The translations under genes and the position numbers were made by a program. From Chlorophyllum brunneum (taxonomy: Eukaryota > Basidiomycota > Agaricomycetes > Agaricales > Agaricaceae): 64,000 nucleotides of DNA. The notes under the pieces are model-generated. The model did not search any database. It saw only the letters and a list, made by a program, of their open reading frames with translations, and was not told the DNA's origin. The stretch lies in assembly GCA_963576785.1 (NCBI GenBank), contig OY756142.1:434001-498000 (forward strand), in the 5' to 3' direction. Shown here in pieces: positions 41,001-51,467 of the stretch (position 1 is its first letter; each line of letters opens with the position of its first letter).

Positions 41001-41761
41001 TGAACTTCAAGATGTCCATCGGCAATATTCTCCTTATGCACGCTCAAGCCGGAACCAAGGTCCACGTCCTCCAGGACCCTGCCACCTCGAACCCTCACGC
41101 GATCATCCTTCTGTCGTCTATTCGATTCGACTTATCTTCCGCAACTATTATCGGGGATGCTGCAATCGTCTTTCCAGAGCCCTCGATCATGCACGTAGTC
41201 TCCCGATGCCTGGACGGTAGTACCACGGCTTCGACTAACGTTTACGGAGAGGAAATTCTTCTATGGAATCAAGCGCTTCCGGTTTTCGCTGAACGTTGCC
41301 GTCAGTGGAAACATCTCCAGACATGCGAGTATATCCAGCACGGACAGTTGCCACTATCCCTCGAGCACGGTAAGAACCCGTTGTGCTCTTGTGGGAGGGG
41401 TAAAAACCTCGGACCCTTCCTTGCGACTGGCAAATGGAAAGCGCTAGCACCACATGCGACCCGTATTGCCTTGACTCCTATATTTCCCGTGACGTACTTG
41501 GAAGACGTAACCGAAGAAGATCTGAGAGGAGTGTTGAGTGGTTCTGACGCCCATGACATCAATACTCCTGGCCTGCCTAGTAGCGGTGCGAACTGGGAAA
41601 AGGCCGGCAACGGTTGTGAACGATGCGGAGAAGCTGGAAAACCAAAACTCCTCAGTTGTAGTGCCTGTCAGTCCGCCAAGTATTGTTCGAAGGATTGCCA
41701 GAAGGCTGATTGGAAACGCCATAAACCGAAGTGTAAGGTACTAGGGAAATCAACGGCTTGA
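38005..41761 (+). CDS. DUF4470 and MYND zinc-finger protein, copy 1
   Basis: Four exons (38005-38176, 38232-38282, 38339-40698, 40751-41761) give 1197 aa. The N-terminus opens with the DUF4470 signature (MSHPTFWPKK, FYPIGNTPPVCLT, ILLLGCGDPRHILYT, CCDWEPAIIGARN). A long middle region without a known domain includes FLFSMAGRQFNLHYGTDLCS, FNVIDTSNLSDHLGLLN and a central NPHYHRQSFVRF. The extreme C-terminus (residues 1150-1190) is a MYND zinc finger with all metal ligands: CERCG, CSACQ, YCSKDCQ and H-C in HKPKC. Proteins of this type are common in mushroom-forming fungi and have no established function; MYND fingers usually bind proline-rich peptides. The ILLLGCGDPRH motif resembles a nucleotide- or SAM-binding loop, but no catalytic motif is evident. 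The paralogue at 42087-53474 has the same intron positions. Confidence 0.9.
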
Positions 41762-42086
41762 TTGTAATTTTTTTTACCCTGTTTCTTGTTAGCTTGTATT
41801 TGTTCCTTTACTTGTACATCCCTAGTTGAACCTGCAGAATACTCGATGTTGAAGGTAAGGAACAGAGGGTGGTGGATGATGCGTGGTGTCCCATACGTCT
41901 CTGGTTATTCCCCAAAGGCCGTCTGCGTGGAGAGAAAGTAAGTGTGGGAACTGCGGATTCATGAAAACGAGGGTGGCTTCCCTCCACTTTTGGAATTGCC
42001 GTGCTTCTGCGCAGTGGTCTTCGACAATATATCTACTTAAGTCACAGCCCTTTCGCTGGCATCCTCAGCTTCGCTCTGTGACTCCG
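41762..42086. other. Intergenic between tandem DUF4470-MYND genes
   Basis: This holds the 3' UTR of copy 1 and the promoter of copy 2. It includes a TATA-like AATATATC near 42027, about 60 bp before the copy 2 start. No other feature was seen. Confidence 0.6.
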
Positions 42087-43739
42087 ATGTCGCACCCAAC
42101 ATTCTGGCCCAAGAAGGTCTTTTACTACCCCATTGGAAATACCGCACCAGTCTGTCTTACGGATTGGCTTCCACCTACCCAGGACGCCAAAATCCTCCTC
42201 CTTGGCTGTGGTGACCCTAGGAATATATTATACACAGCCGCTGTTGATCATGGTGCTCGTGCGTTGAATTCTGTGGTCTAATCAAACATAGGCTAACGGG
42301 CGTTTCGCCATAAACAGCCAAGCGAGAGCTGGATATCACCTGTTGCGACCTCGAGCCTGCAATCATTGGTCAGTGTTCAACATCCACTCTCTCAAACTGA
42401 AAGGGTCTGACAGTCTGACAGCAAGAAATGTTCTACTCCTCACTTTAATCTTGGATAGTACGGATGGTGACGATCTAGCCACCTATTGGAACATCATCTA
42501 CGATGCATTTCTCGACCAACGGTCGACTCTTGCATTGAAGGATCAGTGCTCCAAGTTGATCAGCTATGCCCGCGACATTGCCACATGGAATGCCTCACCC
42601 TATGGTTGCTTTATCTCGTTCCTAACCGAAGACTCCCTGGACAAGACTAGGCAGCTGTGGCATTCGTATATTGATACCATTGGTCTTCCTGGCACGAAAC
42701 AGAAGGAAATGAAACAAAGTTTCACTACCGCCATGCAAGACGTACTCCAACAGCACGAAGATATCCCACCAAGGCGTGCTGCCGTTCCACTTTCTACATC
42801 ATTTCCTCAGTCGCTCAAGATGTATACCCGTTATTGGCAGAGGGGTCATTCCGGAGTCTCTTCTAACCTGGCACTGCTAATCAACCCTACATTTATGTTT
42901 TCTTTGGCTGGCCGTCAATTCAACCTGCATTACGCTACAGATTTATGCTCGTCTTTCCATCTTGCACCTATTTTAGCGCAAGGAAAGCTGAGCATGACTG
43001 AGCGTGATGTATGGACTGCCTGTCGAGCTCAATTCGATACTTGGTGCATCGGGTTTCGCGGCAGAGTAATTTCGGAATCTGGGGAGACTTCCCGCCCTTT
43101 GATGGTGCGATTTGCTGTCGGAGATGCCTTGGCTTTTTGTGACGCGCTGCGGCTCTACCGATTGCACCAGTTCACTCCCACAGTTTACACCTCGCCGTGG
43201 GGCGGTTGTAAATTTGACTTCAAGAATCCGTCTAAAGGTAGTCCCATTCCAACTTCATTCAACCTCATCGATACGTCCAATTTGTCTGATCACCTCGGAT
43301 TGCTGAATGTAATTGTCGCGACCTTGCCTCTCCTTGAACGAGATGTCTCTTCCACTCTGAATACCAATCTCCTCATTCCATACGTCCCAAAGGTCGGGTC
43401 AGCGAGAGGGTTTATCGAGGAAAGAGTAATGGTTGATCTACATACCTTCACCCTACTCCTTGGGATAATCCCTACGTGTTACGCGACGGGGTTTACGTTT
43501 CGTAACGACTTCGAAGCAATTGCCCTCGGCGGAAATTATCAACGATTATCCTGGAAGTTCTGCCACTTCGCCAAGAATGCGTGGCAAAAGGACGAAGACT
43601 ACCCTAGGGGAATTCAGGTGGACGAAGGCTATCTTGCAGACAAGTTATTCTCGCTTTACCTCAACATGTTTGAGGTCGAGAGTAAGGATGGTAGTATCGC
43701 CATAGTCGTGAACCACTCGATTCCTCACTACCACCGAGA

Positions 43740-43743
43740 ATCC
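43740..43743. repeat. Target-site duplication of the gypsy element, left copy
   Basis: ATCC, repeated at 51464-51467. It is host codon sequence of the MYND gene. The preceding A makes AATCC on the left, and the LTR end also supplies an A on the right, but the TG/CA ends fit a 4-bp duplication. Confidence 0.8.
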
Positions 43744-44497
43744 TGTAGAACGAGGGTATGGGCTGGAGAGCGAACGCTTTAACGAGCGCGGCCGAATCCA
43801 ACAACCGCTTTGCTTCCAACCAAAAGGGGTCGATTAGCGGTACAGAGCGTCGAAGATTTGAGAGGAATTGACCAGGAAATGGTCGAGAAAAACGGTGATC
43901 AAGTTTGGGTAATTAATGAAGTTGAGATAGATAAGAGACGAAGTGGCTTTGAGAATCTGAGGGGATTTAGATACTCATTCGTATTTCACTGCCTTCCCCT
44001 ATCGAAGACATACTACTTATATACATACATGAATATGGCCCAGTTTTAGAAGTGTGAAAGAAATATGCCAAGGTACATTTTAATGAAGTAATTAGACCGA
44101 AAAATGGGAAGAAAAATGAAGGTAATCATCTATGGACAAGGTGTAGAACAATAGGGGACCAGGTACAAATGGATTGATAATGTTTTTATACTATAAAGGT
44201 AGGACGGAGAAGAGAGAAGATAGGAAGAGGTTAGGCAGAATACATTATTTATTTGGGACTTTCTCCAGATGATCATCTACGGTGTAGACCTACAATTGGA
44301 CTTAAAGGGGATAGCTTACAGTTATGAAATAGAAATGGAGGAGGCATAGAAACGGGGAAGAGGGACAGAAGACTTGACTTTGGGATGTTTATGATGATGC
44401 CCCGACCCAGTGATGGGCGCTCCGAGATTTTTGATCCGAAAAGACTCCCTTGGAGACGATGTGAGAGTTCAGCAGTAGCCAAACGTCGCTCTCCACA
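43744..44497 (-). repeat. 3' LTR of the gypsy element
   Basis: 754 bp; on the minus strand it begins TGTGGAGAGC and ends TTCTACA. It has the same length as the other LTR. By eye the one difference is T at 44456 against C at 51422 (context GACGAYGTGAG). It contains a short open frame that is also in the other LTR and is not a gene. Confidence 0.95.
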
Positions 44498-44580
44498 TCT
44501 CCTAGGTACTTTGAATACTGACCTCCTGGTCAGTGGGCATCATAAATGGTTGAAAAAAGCGAGCCATATGGTTGAGCTCT

Positions 44581-47500
44581 CTATTTTCGATGTCGAGGGG
44601 GGGGGGGAAGTGGTATTGGGTCATATGTGAGCTCGTCTAGGGCTTCTGGGGTCGCGTCGGTCAATTTTGTGACTGGGATAGCTCGTAGGTCTCGTGGATA
44701 GTAGGGAACGAGTCGAAAGGCTGCAAAACAAAGTTTTGAAATTGATCCGTCAAGTTCTGTAAGGATATACGATCCTCCTGGTGTTCTTTTGAGTACCACT
44801 AATGGTCCGAAGTATCTGGGCTTGGTTTTGCTGCCTACATCATTGTCATAGCGTGAATTTCGAACTAGGACAAGAGAACCTGGTGAGAAGTTAAAATCCT
44901 TGATTTTATTTGAATACTTCTCATTAAAATGGCGGATGGAATCGTATCGAGCTTTGAGAACAAGTTCCTTGACTTTTGCTAGGTCCTGGGGTCGTTTCTG
45001 AAGCTGGGTGGCTTGGATTGCAATGAGGTCGGTAGTGGAAAGTGGTTTAGTGAGTGCTGGTGCCAGATATGTCGCTTCAGCCAGATCAAATGGAAGGAGG
45101 GGCTCGAGTCCATGGGCAAGGTAGTAGGGGGAGTATCCAGTCGATTTTTGGATTGAAATTCGTTCTGCCCAAAATACAGATGGAGCGACCATTGTCCAGC
45201 GATGTTCTTCCCCTCCTGCAGCCTTTACTAGTGCTTCTCTGACGTCAAAATGTCTCCGCTCTACTGGACCATTTGCTCGAGAGTTATAGGGTGATATGCG
45301 AATGTGATTGATCTTGTATCGAGCTGAAAGGAATTCTGCAGCTTGTATGAAGGCTGGACCATTATCCGTCACTATTTCTTCGATTGCACCCCACCTACAG
45401 AGTATTTCTTCAAAAATAAACGTCCCAAGCATTTGAGCATTCTCCAAGCGAAGCATTCTCCATTCTGGGTAGGAGGAGAGTGAACAGCGAGCATGTACAA
45501 TGTACCTGTAGCCATTTGACTTGGGCATGAACATAGTATCGATATAGACTTTTCGGAAGAGTGTGAGAGGTGTGGGGACAGTTGGGGGAATGTAGAAGTT
45601 ATGCAGGAGACGTGTTTGGCATTCATGACAAGTCTTGATGAACCAGCGAATGTCTTGTTCAAGTTGGGGCCACCAAAATCGCTCAAGAAGTCGAATACGG
45701 ACTGTGAATATACCCTTATGACCCATTTCATCATGTGCCTGCCGTATGAGCTCGTATCGATGGTTTTCGGGCACCACAAGCTTGTGCTTCATCTTGGGAT
45801 CCTTCCTCCAAAGTTTTCCATCTCTAACAAAAAAACCGGCTGCATATCGAACAAATCGCTTGAAGGCATTGTCAGAAAGGTCTTGGGGTTGTCTAGGATC
45901 AATAAGGAACGCTTGGACTTGTTCCAGCTCGAGATCGCATCGTCTTGCTTTGTTTGATCGAGGAATGGTTGGAGGAGATGTTAGAGATGAGTCTGAGGGC
46001 GCGTTTGCAAGGATTTCAATGGGAGCGATGCTGGAAACGTTGGAGGTGGTTATTAGACGTCCCAGGGAGTGTACTGCTGCTTGGACTGGTGCGATTTCAT
46101 TCAGGATTTCGATAGCAAATGTGTTGGAGGTCCAGGTCCACCAGGAGTCCTCCAGTGAATCATTTGGGAATGTATAGGAAAGATGTGGTTGGGAATGCGA
46201 GAGGGAGAAGCCATTGGATGTGTCTATCCACTCCTCATAATCGTCATCGATTTCAGGGTCTTCTGGAGCTCGTGGTCGTCGTGATAGGCCATCTGGACCA
46301 TGTTCTTTGCCTGGGATATGCCTGAGACGAAAGTCAAAGAGTAATATCGCTGAAATCCAGCGATTGACGGCCGCGGATGGTTGGATATCAGGGTTATTGA
46401 TCATACCCTTGATATACTTCGCATCTACCTCAACCACCAAGTTCTCTACCCCAATAATCCAAATCCTAACATCCTTCAGTGCTCTAAACAGCCCAAATAA
46501 CTCCAATTTCGCTTGTGAGTACCAAGATTCACGTTCATTGAGTGTTATTGACCCAAATCTTGAGGGATATCGTCGATTATCATCTCCTAATTGCTGTAGG
46601 ATGTAGCCAACTGCGATTTGTGAGGTATCAACACCTAGGATGACCTTGTTGTTGCTGGAGTAGTCCAAGGCCTGAATACATGGTGAGTTTCTTGCTAGGT
46701 CCTTCAAGACATTCATAGCTGCTTGTTCTTCCTCCCCAAAGCAAAATTCTACCCCTTTCTTCGTCAGTCTAACCAGTGGTCTTGAAATAGCAGCAAAATT
46801 TCGGATAAAAATGCGGATAGTCCCCAGGGTACCAAGGAACCCTCGTACTTCAGTAAGGTTGGAACAGAGAGGCCAATTAACGATTTTCTGGACTCTTGAA
46901 GTGTCTGGAAGTCGTCCTTCATAGGTACAAAGATGGCCAACAACCATTGCTGAGGGCATACAGATGTGAGACTTAGGTCCTGAGAATGTTCCACCAGCAT
47001 GCTTGATGCGCTGAATGATCCGGTTCGCATTCTGGAGGTGTTCCCATACAAATCGACGAATTTTCGGATTTTCGGGGATAGTTTCGAAGCCATCTACTGT
47101 TTCATATCGTGTTTGTGGTCCTTTGACTGGGACATCGTCAACAAAAGGTACAGCAATGTTAGGGATTTCGTCTTGAAGGAGGAATGTGAGATCTCCATGC
47201 TGGATTTGCATGGAGTTGGTGTAGCCCATAGGAATGGATGTGAGTCGAAGCGTTCCAAGAGGGGTTTGGAAAGTAGTTAGGTCGCGAGATTCTGAGGCGA
47301 GAGCACGCTGATCAAAGCCTACAAATAAATCAAATATTCCGTAGCAGCCCCGACCACCAAATGACTCAGCATATTGCTCAACGATAGGAGGAACTCCAGA
47401 GTCTTTAATAGTGACTGCATTCAGGGGTTGGAGATCATGAACGAGACAGAGTGATTTTCCATCTTTCTTGAGCACACAAAACCATCGAGACCGGTAAGAT

Positions 47501-48177
47501 GAGCTTGATGGTTCGTAAACTCCAGCCATAATCTTGGCTTTGATTATATCGACTACTTGATGAAAGATACCAGGTGGAATAGGAATGTTTCGGATGACCC
47601 AGGGGACATGTTCTATTGTTGGGATAGTAATTGGGTCGAAGTATTCACTTGAGAACTTCCCCTTCTCATCTTCTGTCCAGGCAAAACCGAGTTCTTGAAT
47701 TTTGATGAGGTGGTGGACCAATTTCTCTTCCTCAGGCCATAAGAAGCCATCGGGGTTGATGTTCATAGATTCCATGTGGTCACTAGTGTAGCGAGAGCCT
47801 GGAACAAAGTCAGGTGGGTGTGTAGGAAGGGTTGGTATTGTTTCGAGGGGGTTGCAAGGGATATGGCGGACAATTCGGAAGTTTTCAGGGAGTGTAGTGG
47901 CAACAGGCTTGATTCGGTTGGCAACCTTCTTATAGGCATAGCTTGATACTTCAGATGTTCGGACATAGTGTACAAGATCAGGAATTGAAACTTCATATAT
48001 TTCTCGAGGCTGGTGGATGGGATTGAATGGTGCTGAGGTGAAGACAAGAGGCGAAATCATGGAACAGGATAGGCGAGGACCCGAAAAGGAAGGTGGCTGA
48101 CATAATTGGATTGGTGGCTGTGATGACAATGGTAGGATGTCTCCTCGGTTGTGTAGGACTGAATCATCGATATTCAA
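44581..48177 (-). CDS. Gypsy pol polyprotein (RT, RNase H, integrase)
   Basis: 1198 codons without interruption, in the -1 frame relative to gag and overlapping it at the frameshift heptamer. The listed start (48177, TTG) is where the frame takes over, not a natural initiator. RT covers about residues 200-400 (GIFDLFVGFDQ; FVDDV as the YxDD-type active site). RNase H is about 500-640 (LGVDTSQIAVGYIL). The integrase zinc domain (HDEMGHKG with CHECQ) is near 815-855. The integrase core is about 870-1040 with the DDE triad (YIDTMF, VTDNGPAF, PVERRHF). A GPY/F-like module (RYFGPLVV) lies near 1115-1140. There is no chromodomain. It copies the element RNA and inserts the cDNA. Confidence 0.93.
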   Translation of the reverse strand: MNIDDSVLHNRGDILPLSSQPPIQLCQPPSFSGPRLSCSMISPLVFTSAPFNPIHQPREIYEVSIPDLVHYVRTSEVSSYAYKKVANRIKPVATTLPENFRIVRHIPCNPLETIPTLPTHPPDFVPGSRYTSDHMESMNINPDGFLWPEEEKLVHHLIKIQELGFAWTEDEKGKFSSEYFDPITIPTIEHVPWVIRNIPIPPGIFHQVVDIIKAKIMAGVYEPSSSSYRSRWFCVLKKDGKSLCLVHDLQPLNAVTIKDSGVPPIVEQYAESFGGRGCYGIFDLFVGFDQRALASESRDLTTFQTPLGTLRLTSIPMGYTNSMQIQHGDLTFLLQDEIPNIAVPFVDDVPVKGPQTRYETVDGFETIPENPKIRRFVWEHLQNANRIIQRIKHAGGTFSGPKSHICMPSAMVVGHLCTYEGRLPDTSRVQKIVNWPLCSNLTEVRGFLGTLGTIRIFIRNFAAISRPLVRLTKKGVEFCFGEEEQAAMNVLKDLARNSPCIQALDYSSNNKVILGVDTSQIAVGYILQQLGDDNRRYPSRFGSITLNERESWYSQAKLELFGLFRALKDVRIWIIGVENLVVEVDAKYIKGMINNPDIQPSAAVNRWISAILLFDFRLRHIPGKEHGPDGLSRRPRAPEDPEIDDDYEEWIDTSNGFSLSHSQPHLSYTFPNDSLEDSWWTWTSNTFAIEILNEIAPVQAAVHSLGRLITTSNVSSIAPIEILANAPSDSSLTSPPTIPRSNKARRCDLELEQVQAFLIDPRQPQDLSDNAFKRFVRYAAGFFVRDGKLWRKDPKMKHKLVVPENHRYELIRQAHDEMGHKGIFTVRIRLLERFWWPQLEQDIRWFIKTCHECQTRLLHNFYIPPTVPTPLTLFRKVYIDTMFMPKSNGYRYIVHARCSLSSYPEWRMLRLENAQMLGTFIFEEILCRWGAIEEIVTDNGPAFIQAAEFLSARYKINHIRISPYNSRANGPVERRHFDVREALVKAAGGEEHRWTMVAPSVFWAERISIQKSTGYSPYYLAHGLEPLLPFDLAEATYLAPALTKPLSTTDLIAIQATQLQKRPQDLAKVKELVLKARYDSIRHFNEKYSNKIKDFNFSPGSLVLVRNSRYDNDVGSKTKPRYFGPLVVLKRTPGGSYILTELDGSISKLCFAAFRLVPYYPRDLRAIPVTKLTDATPEALDELTYDPIPLPPPPRHRK

Positions 48178-48183
48178 AAACCC
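48174..48183 (-). promoter_or_regulatory. Programmed -1 ribosomal frameshift site, gag/pol
   Basis: On the minus strand the gag frame reads GCG GGT TTT TGA. The heptamer G GGT TTT (48183-48177) fits the X XXY YYZ rule. Slipping back one base gives GGG TTT TTG AAT, which enters the long pol frame and avoids the gag stop at 48176-48174. Pol has no ATG near its start. A downstream pseudoknot was not modelled. Confidence 0.8.
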
Positions 48184-50522
48184 GCACCTGGCTGGACTGC
48201 AGACTGGACTCGTACCATGGTTGGAATGGTGAGTAGTTCCTTTGTGTTTGGGTCTAAGAGTGTAATATCTGAATCCCCATTGCTGTAGTGGCGTGTTTTA
48301 GACTGGGTGAGAGTCATAAATGGACGTCCAAGAAGCATTTCGTATGGTGCATTTTCGAACACCTGGACCTGGAGATAGAAGATATTGCTGCCAATACGAA
48401 CAGGGAGGTCTCGAAGGAGTCCCAGAGTCATTTCCTTTGTCGAATTTGCAGATTCCATCAACATGTTCTGCTCTTTTAGCAGAGGTAGGCCTAATTTCTC
48501 CCATATGTCTCGTCGAATCCCTATAATTTGCGAACCTTCATCCAGTATAGCATCTACTATCATCTTTCTATCAAGCTCAAGAGGTATGGTGCGCAGTTCT
48601 TCGACATTATTTGCAACAATGATTGGATTAGATGGTGATGAGAGATGGTGATGAAGCAAGGATAGAGAAGGATGTTGGGTCTCGGATTGGCCTTGTTCGA
48701 GCATAGAGGATGTTGCTAGTGCTCCAGTTGGCACTCGGTGAGTAGTTACTTGCTCCTTGATATGTTTTCTGACATCCGGAGCGATGGCATAGAGTTCCCT
48801 TTGGGTGAGAGTGACTGTTCCATCTAGGCTTCGTTGTATGACCTGCTGGACTGCTTTAGGGTCTTCAATTGGTGAAGAAAATCGATACTGGGTTTGCTGC
48901 GAAGCAGGGTGGGTAGGAGAGGTGTTAGAAGGGACAGGTTTGGAGACTGGTATCGTTTGGGTAGATGGGTGAGCTGGAGGGCCAACAGGATCATTCTGGG
49001 AGGTGTTTGGAGACCTAGGGGCTCGTCCTGCAGTGCCTGGTGAGTTCTTTGGCTTTCCTCCACTCCCAATACGTTTTCTAATCTCCTCTTGACGTTTGAG
49101 AGCTGCTAGAGCGACCACTTCGAGCCTGACAATCTCCTCTTCATCCTGGGAGGTGGGAAAGGTGGAATATGGCATGGCTGAAGTGTTAGGAACGTTGTTG
49201 TTACTTGGAGCGAGCTGGTGCGATTGAGATACCTCCAGGATGTTGGCTTGGGCATGGGTAATTGGTGGTGAGTGCAATTTATGCCAGTTATCAATTCGTT
49301 CCATCATATTTCGTCCAGGCGCGATCTGGGGGGATACTGGGGTACTGTTAGGCATACAGATCCGGTTTGTAGTGTCCCGGATGCATAAACCTCGTCGAAT
49401 ATATTCATCCAACTTTGGACAGTGCCTAAACATATGATTTGGGTCTGAGCAGAACCCACAGGGCCATCCAGTGCGTCGTTGTTGAGTATTTTGCTGGGGA
49501 GGTGGTTGGTATGAAGGTTGGAATGTATTGGTACGTGGATTGGTGAGTTTTCCTGCCAAGCGATTGAGAAATGCATCTGAAGTCAAGATTTGTTCAATCG
49601 AAGACATATCAAATGTTTCCCGAGGTGATGGAGTGAATGTAGCTATGGGAGCGGGTGGGATTTGAGGAGGAGGATAGAGAGAGGGTGTAGATAAGGCAAG
49701 AACATTTCCTCCTGTTCGTCCATCCAGTAGAAATCGAGCTGCTTCCTCTATGACCGAAATATCCCAAGGTTCATCAAGGGGATGAAGTGGGTCCTGAAGA
49801 CGAAGCTGGGTACGAAGCTGGTTGCGAAAATCAATGTGGAACCCATTGATGAAGAGTTTATTGCGCTCCCGATGTGATATCAAAAGACGGTGCAATAACC
49901 AGCCAGCTCGGGCCAAGAATTCTCGATAATAGGTCCCAAACTGGAATCGGTCTCGCATGGGGATAGCTGCATTGCGCTCGACAAAGATTTCGAGGTCGGT
50001 TACAGTATAAAGTGAGTCGTCCTCTGCTCCTGGATATATTCCCATAATTTCTCTCTTAAATCGGTCCCAATCATCTCCTGTGGCTCCTGGACGGCTTCTC
50101 CAGGCTTCATAGTCAGACTGATCAAGATAACGAAGTGTCTGAGCAATTTGTTCATGAGGTCCGATGCCACAATCTCGAGCTATTACCTCAATATCCTCGA
50201 AGAACCTCCTAAGTGAACGAGGGTTTCCATCAAACTTTGGGGCATTCCTATCATAACGTGAAGGCATATGACGAGGCTGGTTGTATTGATTGATGATATA
50301 TGGAGGGTTCTGAGGTGGATTAGGGGGGTGAGGTGGCTGTCCGAGTGGATTCGGACCAGGGAATTGAGCTGGGATAAAGCCTGGTGGATGGTTTCCTTCT
50401 CCAGGTGGGAAATGTTGGGCTTGGTAGGGGGGAAGACCAAAGACGGCTCCTGGGTTGTCTCCAGCTGGTTGGGGGTCATTGTTCTGAGGTATGTTTGGAC
50501 CTGGCTCGTTCTGGTCAGCCAT
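48174..50522 (-). CDS. Gypsy Gag with retropepsin-like C-terminus
   Basis: 782 codons starting at ATG 50522. It has a proline-rich N-terminus (first about 85 residues), a capsid-like region (about 90-260), and one CCHC zinc knuckle, CGFCSDPNHMFRHC, near residue 354. The C-terminal region at about 640-745 resembles a retropepsin fold (ILDEGSQIIGI near 655, then LLGRPFMTL), with DEG where most retropepsins have DTG or DSG. It ends at a TGA set directly after the slippery heptamer. Gag packages the RNA; the protease-like part would process the polyprotein. Confidence 0.9.
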   Translation of the reverse strand: MADQNEPGPNIPQNNDPQPAGDNPGAVFGLPPYQAQHFPPGEGNHPPGFIPAQFPGPNPLGQPPHPPNPPQNPPYIINQYNQPRHMPSRYDRNAPKFDGNPRSLRRFFEDIEVIARDCGIGPHEQIAQTLRYLDQSDYEAWRSRPGATGDDWDRFKREIMGIYPGAEDDSLYTVTDLEIFVERNAAIPMRDRFQFGTYYREFLARAGWLLHRLLISHRERNKLFINGFHIDFRNQLRTQLRLQDPLHPLDEPWDISVIEEAARFLLDGRTGGNVLALSTPSLYPPPQIPPAPIATFTPSPRETFDMSSIEQILTSDAFLNRLAGKLTNPRTNTFQPSYQPPPQQNTQQRRTGWPCGFCSDPNHMFRHCPKLDEYIRRGLCIRDTTNRICMPNSTPVSPQIAPGRNMMERIDNWHKLHSPPITHAQANILEVSQSHQLAPSNNNVPNTSAMPYSTFPTSQDEEEIVRLEVVALAALKRQEEIRKRIGSGGKPKNSPGTAGRAPRSPNTSQNDPVGPPAHPSTQTIPVSKPVPSNTSPTHPASQQTQYRFSSPIEDPKAVQQVIQRSLDGTVTLTQRELYAIAPDVRKHIKEQVTTHRVPTGALATSSMLEQGQSETQHPSLSLLHHHLSSPSNPIIVANNVEELRTIPLELDRKMIVDAILDEGSQIIGIRRDIWEKLGLPLLKEQNMLMESANSTKEMTLGLLRDLPVRIGSNIFYLQVQVFENAPYEMLLGRPFMTLTQSKTRHYSNGDSDITLLDPNTKELLTIPTMVRVQSAVQPGAGF

Positions 50523-50689
50523 GTGGTGATTGATATAGGAGAGGATGTTGGATTGGGAGGTGATATATGGGTAGGTGGAAATGTTTTCGTTGGAGGTCAG
50601 ACGGGGTGTTGGAAATGTTGTATAGGAGTAGGGTTGCCTGTTGGGTGATGCTCGAGAGAGTACCAGACGACAATTTCGGTTTTTGAAGC

Positions 50690-50707
50690 CCCTCGCGGTG
50701 GGCTCCA
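50690..50707 (-). other. Probable primer-binding site of the gypsy element
   Basis: On the minus strand, TGGAGCCCACCGCGAGGG starts two bases after the 5' LTR. The leading TGG would pair with a tRNA CCA end. The matching tRNA was not identified. Confidence 0.55.
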
Positions 50708-50709
50708 GT

Positions 50710-51463
50710 TGTAGAACGAGGGTATGGGCTGGAGAGCGAACGCTTTAACGAGCGCGGCCGAATCCAACAACCGCTTTGCTTCCAACCAAAAGGGGTCGAT
50801 TAGCGGTACAGAGCGTCGAAGATTTGAGAGGAATTGACCAGGAAATGGTCGAGAAAAACGGTGATCAAGTTTGGGTAATTAATGAAGTTGAGATAGATAA
50901 GAGACGAAGTGGCTTTGAGAATCTGAGGGGATTTAGATACTCATTCGTATTTCACTGCCTTCCCCTATCGAAGACATACTACTTATATACATACATGAAT
51001 ATGGCCCAGTTTTAGAAGTGTGAAAGAAATATGCCAAGGTACATTTTAATGAAGTAATTAGACCGAAAAATGGGAAGAAAAATGAAGGTAATCATCTATG
51101 GACAAGGTGTAGAACAATAGGGGACCAGGTACAAATGGATTGATAATGTTTTTATACTATAAAGGTAGGACGGAGAAGAGAGAAGATAGGAAGAGGTTAG
51201 GCAGAATACATTATTTATTTGGGACTTTCTCCAGATGATCATCTACGGTGTAGACCTACAATTGGACTTAAAGGGGATAGCTTACAGTTATGAAATAGAA
51301 ATGGAGGAGGCATAGAAACGGGGAAGAGGGACAGAAGACTTGACTTTGGGATGTTTATGATGATGCCCCGACCCAGTGATGGGCGCTCCGAGATTTTTGA
51401 TCCGAAAAGACTCCCTTGGAGACGACGTGAGAGTTCAGCAGTAGCCAAACGTCGCTCTCCACA
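50710..51463 (-). repeat. 5' LTR of the gypsy element
   Basis: 754 bp, the same length and nearly the same sequence as the LTR at 43744-44497. It would contain the element promoter for minus-strand transcription. Confidence 0.95.
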
Positions 51464-51467
51464 ATCC
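51464..51467. repeat. Target-site duplication of the gypsy element, right copy
   Basis: ATCC, matching 43740-43743. The host reading frame resumes at 51468 (TTCGTCCGG). Confidence 0.8.

Larger units (their letters stand above)
43744..51463 (-). mobile_element. Complete Ty3/gypsy LTR retrotransposon
   Basis: A 7720-bp element on the minus strand: 5' LTR (50710-51463), primer-binding site, gag with a protease-like C-terminus (48174-50522), pol with RT, RNase H and integrase (44581-48177), and 3' LTR (43744-44497). The order RT, RNase H, integrase places it in Ty3/gypsy. Both ORFs are uninterrupted and the LTRs are nearly identical, so the copy may be active. It lies antisense inside the second DUF4470-MYND gene. 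Confidence 0.95.

Noticed and set aside
43810..44049. 79-codon open frame, repeated exactly at 50776-51015
   Set aside because: It lies inside the gypsy LTR and is duplicated only because the LTRs are; there is no domain or start context.
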